DNA of 36,054 nt from Pseudomonas fluorescens. GTDB lineage: Bacteria; Pseudomonadota; Gammaproteobacteria; Pseudomonadales; Pseudomonadaceae. The translations under genes were made by a program, and so were the position numbers. The notes beneath the pieces were generated by a model. The model ran no database searches and was not told the DNA's origin. It saw only the letters and a list, made by a program, of their open reading frames with translations. Of the stretch, positions 32,439 through 36,054 are shown piece by piece (positions within the stretch are counted from its first letter, which is position 1; every line of letters starts with the position of its first letter). The DNA is taken from the NCBI RefSeq assembly GCF_902497895.1, contig NZ_CABVHQ010000061.1, forward strand, positions 1-36,054, in the 5' to 3' direction.

Positions 32439-32460
32439 TGTGGCGAGGGAGCTCGCCACA
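32439..32460. repeat. REP-like palindrome after the LysR gene
   Basis: TGTGGCGAG-GGAG-CTCGCCACA, a perfect 9-bp stem. The TGTGGCGAGGGAGC type is a common Pseudomonas extragenic palindrome and may act as a transcript end. No poly-T tract follows. Confidence 0.75.
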
Positions 32461-32570
32461 GGAAAGTGTTGGGCTCAAGTACGCTCGTAAAGAGAGCACA
32501 TACGTTCAATTTTTCCCTCCCCCACACCGGCATTATCGGCTTAATTTCCGTTTCGCCGGAGCCTTCCGTT

Positions 32571-33206
32571 ATGCCTGATTCCAATCGCCCCGACCCTGCA
32601 ACCACCCGCCCGGTGCGGGGCTTCGAAGAAGTCGTGACCCTGGTAGTCAAACACCGGGTCAAGGCCGGTTTTGAAGTGCCCTATGAAGCCTGGCTGCGGC
32701 GGATTGTCAGTATTGCCGGGCAGAGCGAGGGGCATTTGGGGGTGGATGTGATTCGCGGCAAGAACGCCGGCCTGGACATGTTCACCTGCGTGCTGCGTTT
32801 CTGCTCCACCGAGGCGATGCAGCGCTGGCTCGATTCGCCGCAACGGCTGGAGCTGATCAACGAAGCCGCGCCGATGCTGGCGGATGGGGACCAGACCGAG
32901 GTTAATCCGGTCAAGGAATTCTGGTTCGCACCGCAGGCCGATTCCGTTTCGCCACCGCCGCGCTGGAAGCAGGCCGTGGTGACGTTGCTGGTGATCCTGC
33001 CGCATACCTTGCTGGTGCCGCTGATCTGGGGCCCGCTGCTCAAGCTCAACGCCTTTGTGTCCAATTACGTGGTCGCCACTTTTCTGATCACCGTGACCAT
33101 CGTGGTTTCGGTGGTGTACCTGTTCATGCCCAAGGCGACGCGCCTGTTCGCGCCGTGGCTGGAAGCCGGACAGCCCCACTCCACTCTGCCTGAGGAAACG
33201 CGATGA
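32571..33206 (+). CDS. Antibiotic-biosynthesis-monooxygenase (ABM) domain membrane protein
   Basis: 211-aa protein. Residues about 15-115 form an ABM-like alpha/beta barrel (EEVVTLVVKHRVKAGFEVPY, EGHLGVDVIRGKN, FCSTEAMQRWLDSPQRLELI). Two transmembrane helices follow (about 136-155, VVTLLVILPHTLLVPLIWGP, and 163-183, VVATFLITVTIVVSVVYLF), and then a short cytosolic tail. ABM domains fused to two helices are a recognised bacterial arrangement of unknown function. I start at the ATG at 32571 with GGAG 9 nt upstream. The stop overlaps the amidohydrolase start by 4 nt (ATGA), so the two are coupled. It may detoxify or bind a small quinone-like molecule at the membrane. This is inference. Confidence 0.85.
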   Translation: MPDSNRPDPATTRPVRGFEEVVTLVVKHRVKAGFEVPYEAWLRRIVSIAGQSEGHLGVDVIRGKNAGLDMFTCVLRFCSTEAMQRWLDSPQRLELINEAAPMLADGDQTEVNPVKEFWFAPQADSVSPPPRWKQAVVTLLVILPHTLLVPLIWGPLLKLNAFVSNYVVATFLITVTIVVSVVYLFMPKATRLFAPWLEAGQPHSTLPEETR

Positions 33207-35041
33207 ACGCCGATCTGATTCTGTTCAATGGCCGATTTCATACCGTAGACCGTGAAAAACCCCTCGCCAGTGCAGTGGCGATCACCGATGGTCGCTTCGT
33301 CGCGGTTGGCACCGATGCCGAAGCCATGGTCCTGCGCGGTTCGGGCACCCAGGTCATTGACCTCAAGGGCCGCTGTGTCATCCCCGGGCTCAACGACTCG
33401 CACTTGCACCTGATTCGTGGCGGCTTGAACTACAACCTCGAACTGCGCTGGGAAGGCGTGCCGTCCCTGGCCGATGCCTTGCGCATGCTCAAGGACCAGG
33501 CCGATCGCACGCCAACGCCGCAATGGGTGCGGGTGGTCGGTGGCTGGAACGAATTCCAGTTCGCCGAAAAGCGCATGCCGACGATTGATGAACTCAACCA
33601 GGCTGCGCCGGATACGCCGGTGTTCGTTCTGCACTTGTACGACCGCGCCTTGCTCAACCGCGCCGCGTTGCGGGTTGTCGGTTACACGCGCAACACGCCG
33701 AACCCGCCGGGGGGCGAGATTGTGCGCGACGCCAATGGCGATCCGACCGGCATGCTGGTGGCGCGTCCCAACGCGATGATTCTCTACTCGACCCTGGCCA
33801 AAGGGCCGAAGCTGCCGCTGGAGTATCAGGTCAACTCGACCCGCCAGTTCATGCGCGAACTCAACCGTCTCGGCCTGACCAGCGCCATCGACGCCGGCGG
33901 TGGTTTCCAGAATTATCCGGACGATTACCAAGTCATCGAGCAGTTGGCCAAGGACCAGCAACTGACGATTCGCATTGCTTATAACCTGTTCACCCAGAAG
34001 CCGAAGGAAGAGCTGACCGACTTCAAGAACTGGACCAGTAGCGTCGCCCTGCACCAGGGCGACGATTACCTGCGACACAACGGCGCCGGTGAAATGCTGG
34101 TGTTCTCGGCAGCGGATTTCGAAGACTTCCTCGAGCCTCGCCCGGACCTGCCGCAAACCATGGAAGACGAACTGGAACCGGTGGTCCGCCACCTCGTCGA
34201 GCAGCGCTGGCCGTTTCGTTTGCACGCGACGTACAACGAATCCATCAGCCGCATGCTCGACGTGTTCGAGAAGGTTAATCGAGACATCCCGTTCAATGGT
34301 TTGCCGTGGTTTTTCGACCACGCCGAAACCATCACTCCGCAGAACATCGAGCGGGTGAGGGCGTTGGGCGGTGGCATTGCGATTCAGGATCGCATGGCGT
34401 TCCAGGGCGAGTACTTCGTCGAGCGCTACGGTGCCAAGGCGGCCGAAGCGACGCCGCCGATCAAGCGCATGTTGGCCGAAGGTGTACCGGTCGGCGCCGG
34501 CACCGACGCGACGCGGGTGTCCAGCTACAATCCATGGACCTCGCTGTACTGGATGGTCAGCGGCCGTACCGTTGGCGGTCTGGAGCTGCACGCCGAAGGC
34601 CTGTCCCGGCAGACCGCGCTGGAGCTGTTCACCCACGGCAGTGCCTGGTTCTCATCTGAACAGGGCAAGAAAGGCATGATCAAGGTCGGCCAACTGGCGG
34701 ACGTCGTGGCTCTGACCGCAGACTTTTTCAGCGTCGAAGAAGAGGCCATCAAGTGGATCGAGTCGGTGCTGACTGTGGTCGGCGGCAAGGTGGTGTACGC
34801 CGCCGGTGACTTCGAAAAACTTGGGCCCCCCAGTGTGCCGGTGCTGCCGGACTGGTCGCCGGTGGTCAAGGTGCCGGGCCACTGGCGTCCGGCTTCGCCG
34901 ATGCAGGCTCAGGTTCACCATTGCAGCGGGCCGTGCGCGGTGCATTCCCATAGCCATGAGCGGGCGCGCCTGTCGAATGCGCCGGTCAGCGATTTCGCCG
35001 GTTTCTGGGGCGCCTTTGGCTGCTCGTGTTTTGCCTTCTGA
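33203..35041 (+). CDS. YtcJ-type metal-dependent amidohydrolase with Cys/His tail
   Basis: 612-aa amidohydrolase of the YtcJ/AepA group. The N-terminal beta-sandwich contains DLILFNGRFHTVD and VIDLKGRCVIPG. The TIM barrel carries the metal ligands H67 and H69 (NDSHLHL), H341 (FRLHATYNE), H373 (FFDHAETI) and D435 (GAGTDATR). The last 45 residues are unusual: VHHCSGPCAVHSHSHE (571-586) and FWGAFGCSCFAF at the end supply about five His and four Cys that could bind a metal. It starts inside the preceding gene (4-nt overlap). A YcaC-like hydrolase follows 67 nt downstream. The substrate is unknown. Hydrolysis of a C-N bond in an amide or cyclic amide is expected from the family. Confidence 0.9.
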   Translation: MNADLILFNGRFHTVDREKPLASAVAITDGRFVAVGTDAEAMVLRGSGTQVIDLKGRCVIPGLNDSHLHLIRGGLNYNLELRWEGVPSLADALRMLKDQADRTPTPQWVRVVGGWNEFQFAEKRMPTIDELNQAAPDTPVFVLHLYDRALLNRAALRVVGYTRNTPNPPGGEIVRDANGDPTGMLVARPNAMILYSTLAKGPKLPLEYQVNSTRQFMRELNRLGLTSAIDAGGGFQNYPDDYQVIEQLAKDQQLTIRIAYNLFTQKPKEELTDFKNWTSSVALHQGDDYLRHNGAGEMLVFSAADFEDFLEPRPDLPQTMEDELEPVVRHLVEQRWPFRLHATYNESISRMLDVFEKVNRDIPFNGLPWFFDHAETITPQNIERVRALGGGIAIQDRMAFQGEYFVERYGAKAAEATPPIKRMLAEGVPVGAGTDATRVSSYNPWTSLYWMVSGRTVGGLELHAEGLSRQTALELFTHGSAWFSSEQGKKGMIKVGQLADVVALTADFFSVEEEAIKWIESVLTVVGGKVVYAAGDFEKLGPPSVPVLPDWSPVVKVPGHWRPASPMQAQVHHCSGPCAVHSHSHERARLSNAPVSDFAGFWGAFGCSCFAF

Positions 35042-35108
35042 CGATCGAAAAGGCGCCGGCCAAGCGTGCCGGTGTCATAAGCACCATCCAACTACCGAGG
35101 AGTTTCAC

Positions 35109-35735
35109 ATGAGCAACGTTCCGTACAAACGTCTGAACAAAGATGACGCCGTTGTATTGCTGGTTGACCATCAGACTGGCCTGATCTCGCTGGTCCAGGA
35201 TTTCTCGCCCAACGAATTCAAGAACAACGTGCTGGCCCTGGGCGACGTGGCCAAGTTCTTCAAACTGCCGACCATCCTCACCACCAGCTTCGAAAACGGC
35301 CCGAACGGCCCGATGGTGCCTGAGTTGAAAGAGCAGTTCCCGGACGCGCCGTACATTCCGCGTCCCGGCCAGATCAATGCCTGGGACAACGAAGATTTCG
35401 TCAAGGCGGTGAAGGCCACCGGCCGCAAGCAGTTGATCATCGCCGGTGTGGTGACCGACGTTTGCGTGACGTTCCCGACCTTGTCGGCGCTGGCCGAAGG
35501 CTTTGAAGTATTCGTGGTCACCGACGCCTCTGGCACCTTCAACGAAACTGTGCAACAGGCTGCCTGGGCACGCATGGCGGCGGCCGGTGCGCAACTGGTG
35601 AACTGGTTCTCGGTGGCGTGCGAGCTGCAAGGCGACTGGCGCAACGACATGGAAGGCCTGGCGAACCTGCTGTCGCCGCGCATTCCGAACTATCGCAACC
35701 TGATGAACAGTTACTCGGTGCTGACGGCCAAGTAA
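35109..35735 (+). CDS. YcaC-like isochorismatase-family hydrolase
   Basis: 208-aa cysteine hydrolase of the isochorismatase superfamily, very close to YcaC in length and sequence (VVLLVDHQTGLISLVQD, PTILTTSFENGPNGP, NAWDNEDFVKAVKATGRK). D20 and C119 (GVVTDVCVTF) fit the Asp and Cys of the catalytic triad. I could not place the Lys with certainty. GAGGAG lies 6 nt before the start at 35109. YcaC-type proteins form ring oligomers and their natural substrate is unresolved. It is the third gene of a likely unit with the ABM-protein and the amidohydrolase, which would suit successive hydrolysis of an amide-containing compound. Confidence 0.9.
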   Translation: MSNVPYKRLNKDDAVVLLVDHQTGLISLVQDFSPNEFKNNVLALGDVAKFFKLPTILTTSFENGPNGPMVPELKEQFPDAPYIPRPGQINAWDNEDFVKAVKATGRKQLIIAGVVTDVCVTFPTLSALAEGFEVFVVTDASGTFNETVQQAAWARMAAAGAQLVNWFSVACELQGDWRNDMEGLANLLSPRIPNYRNLMNSYSVLTAK

Positions 35736-35789
35736 GTCCCGCCACAACGCTGATTCGAATGAATGCCCGCCATTGTGCGCAGGGCGGCT

Positions 35790-35811
35790 AACCCGGCATC
35801 CATGCCGGGTT
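35790..35811 (+). terminator. Hairpin downstream of YcaC-like gene
   Basis: AACCCGGCA-TCCA-TGCCGGGTT, a perfect 9-bp stem with a 4-nt loop, 54 bp after the stop. It lacks a poly-T tract, so termination is uncertain. Confidence 0.55.
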
Positions 35812-35925
35812 GCCCACTGCGCAGAACCGGAACGAAGTCTCTCGAGGGGGCGTGCACCGCAAAAGCCAAAGCGAGGCGGCCTACCGGCCGGCCTGTTCTT
35901 CAATCGCCGTGTTCCCCCTGTACCT

Positions 35926-35966
35926 GTAGGAGCTGTCGAGCGAAGCGAGGCTGCGATCTTTTGATC
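35926..35966 (+). repeat. Single REP element
   Basis: GTAGGAGCTGTCGAGCGAAG followed by CGAGGCTGCGATCTTTTGATC, the same REP class as the REPIN at 30703-30778, here as a single element with an internal stem-loop. Confidence 0.85.
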
Positions 35967-36054
35967 TTGCCGTGGCTTCTGTCGTTGCTGTTGCTTTGGC
36001 TTCAGATCTGCCGCCCCTTTCCCAGAGGCCGAACGCAGGCGTTGCGCAGGGGGC

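Larger units (their letters stand above)
35736..36054. other. Non-coding end of window
   Basis: 319 bp without a gene I can support. It contains a hairpin (35790-35811) and a REP element (35926-35966). The rest is GC-rich sequence of no evident function. Confidence 0.6.

Noticed and set aside
33065..34636. Minus-strand open frame of 523 codons
   Set aside because: Antisense to the amidohydrolase with its full set of metal ligands. No recognisable domain in the shadow.

Overview
The window looks like a Pseudomonas chromosome, probably of the P. fluorescens group. The reasons are a P. syringae-type cop cluster, a cupredoxin/PtrA-like/copRS block in the same order as in P. aeruginosa, a close relative of the P. 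fluorescens aryl esterase, and REP/REPIN repeats typical of fluorescent pseudomonads. It divides into two parts at about 22.4 kb.

Positions 1 to about 22,430 look like the right-hand end of a metal-resistance genomic island. From the left they hold the 3' end of a trkH potassium transporter and an MFS permease. Next is a tight minus-strand copper operon (copA multicopper oxidase, a small MDHSKM-motif protein, copB, a His-tailed cytochrome c, a DUF411 protein). A PtrA-like protein, a decayed YHYH micro-gene and a divergent dmeF / RcnR-like Ni/Co efflux pair follow. Then come copZ, a P1B-type copper ATPase with a DUF2933 protein, a cupredoxin, a second PtrA-like protein, the divergent copRS regulators, copCD, and two unrecognised small exported or membrane proteins. 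A chromate module closes the island: chrB, a frameshifted chrA and a ChrB C-terminal-domain protein. Between the chromate genes and the boundary is a 186-bp MITE-like element with perfect 24-bp terminal inverted repeats. A displaced 3' end of tRNA-Gly at 22,410-22,430, directly followed by a strong terminator, marks the integration junction, as expected for an ICEclc/PAGI-2-type or other tRNA-Gly island.

Positions 22,431 to 36,054 look like ordinary GC-rich host chromosome. They hold a pirin divergent from a GlxA-type regulator, two convergent paralogous winged-helix/STAND-ATPase regulators (one truncated), a flavodoxin-like protein and an aryl-esterase-like hydrolase, an AraC and a LysR regulator, and a run of an ABM-domain membrane protein, a YtcJ-type amidohydrolase and a YcaC-like hydrolase. 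REP elements are scattered through it.

The copper genes form one system. CopS senses periplasmic copper and CopR is expected to act at boxes of the form CTGACA-N5-GTAAT, which I see before copA (7177-7192) and between the PtrA-like gene and copR (13358-13373), with a weaker match before copC (15682-15697). The products oxidise, bind and export copper in the periplasm and pump Cu(I) from the cytoplasm. The chromate and Ni/Co units have their own regulators with palindromic operators. No wholly new system is evident. The most useful leads are the island boundary, an identical 20-bp motif in two divergent regulatory regions of the host segment, the decayed YHYH duplicate, the chrA frameshift and several unrecognised copper-cluster proteins.
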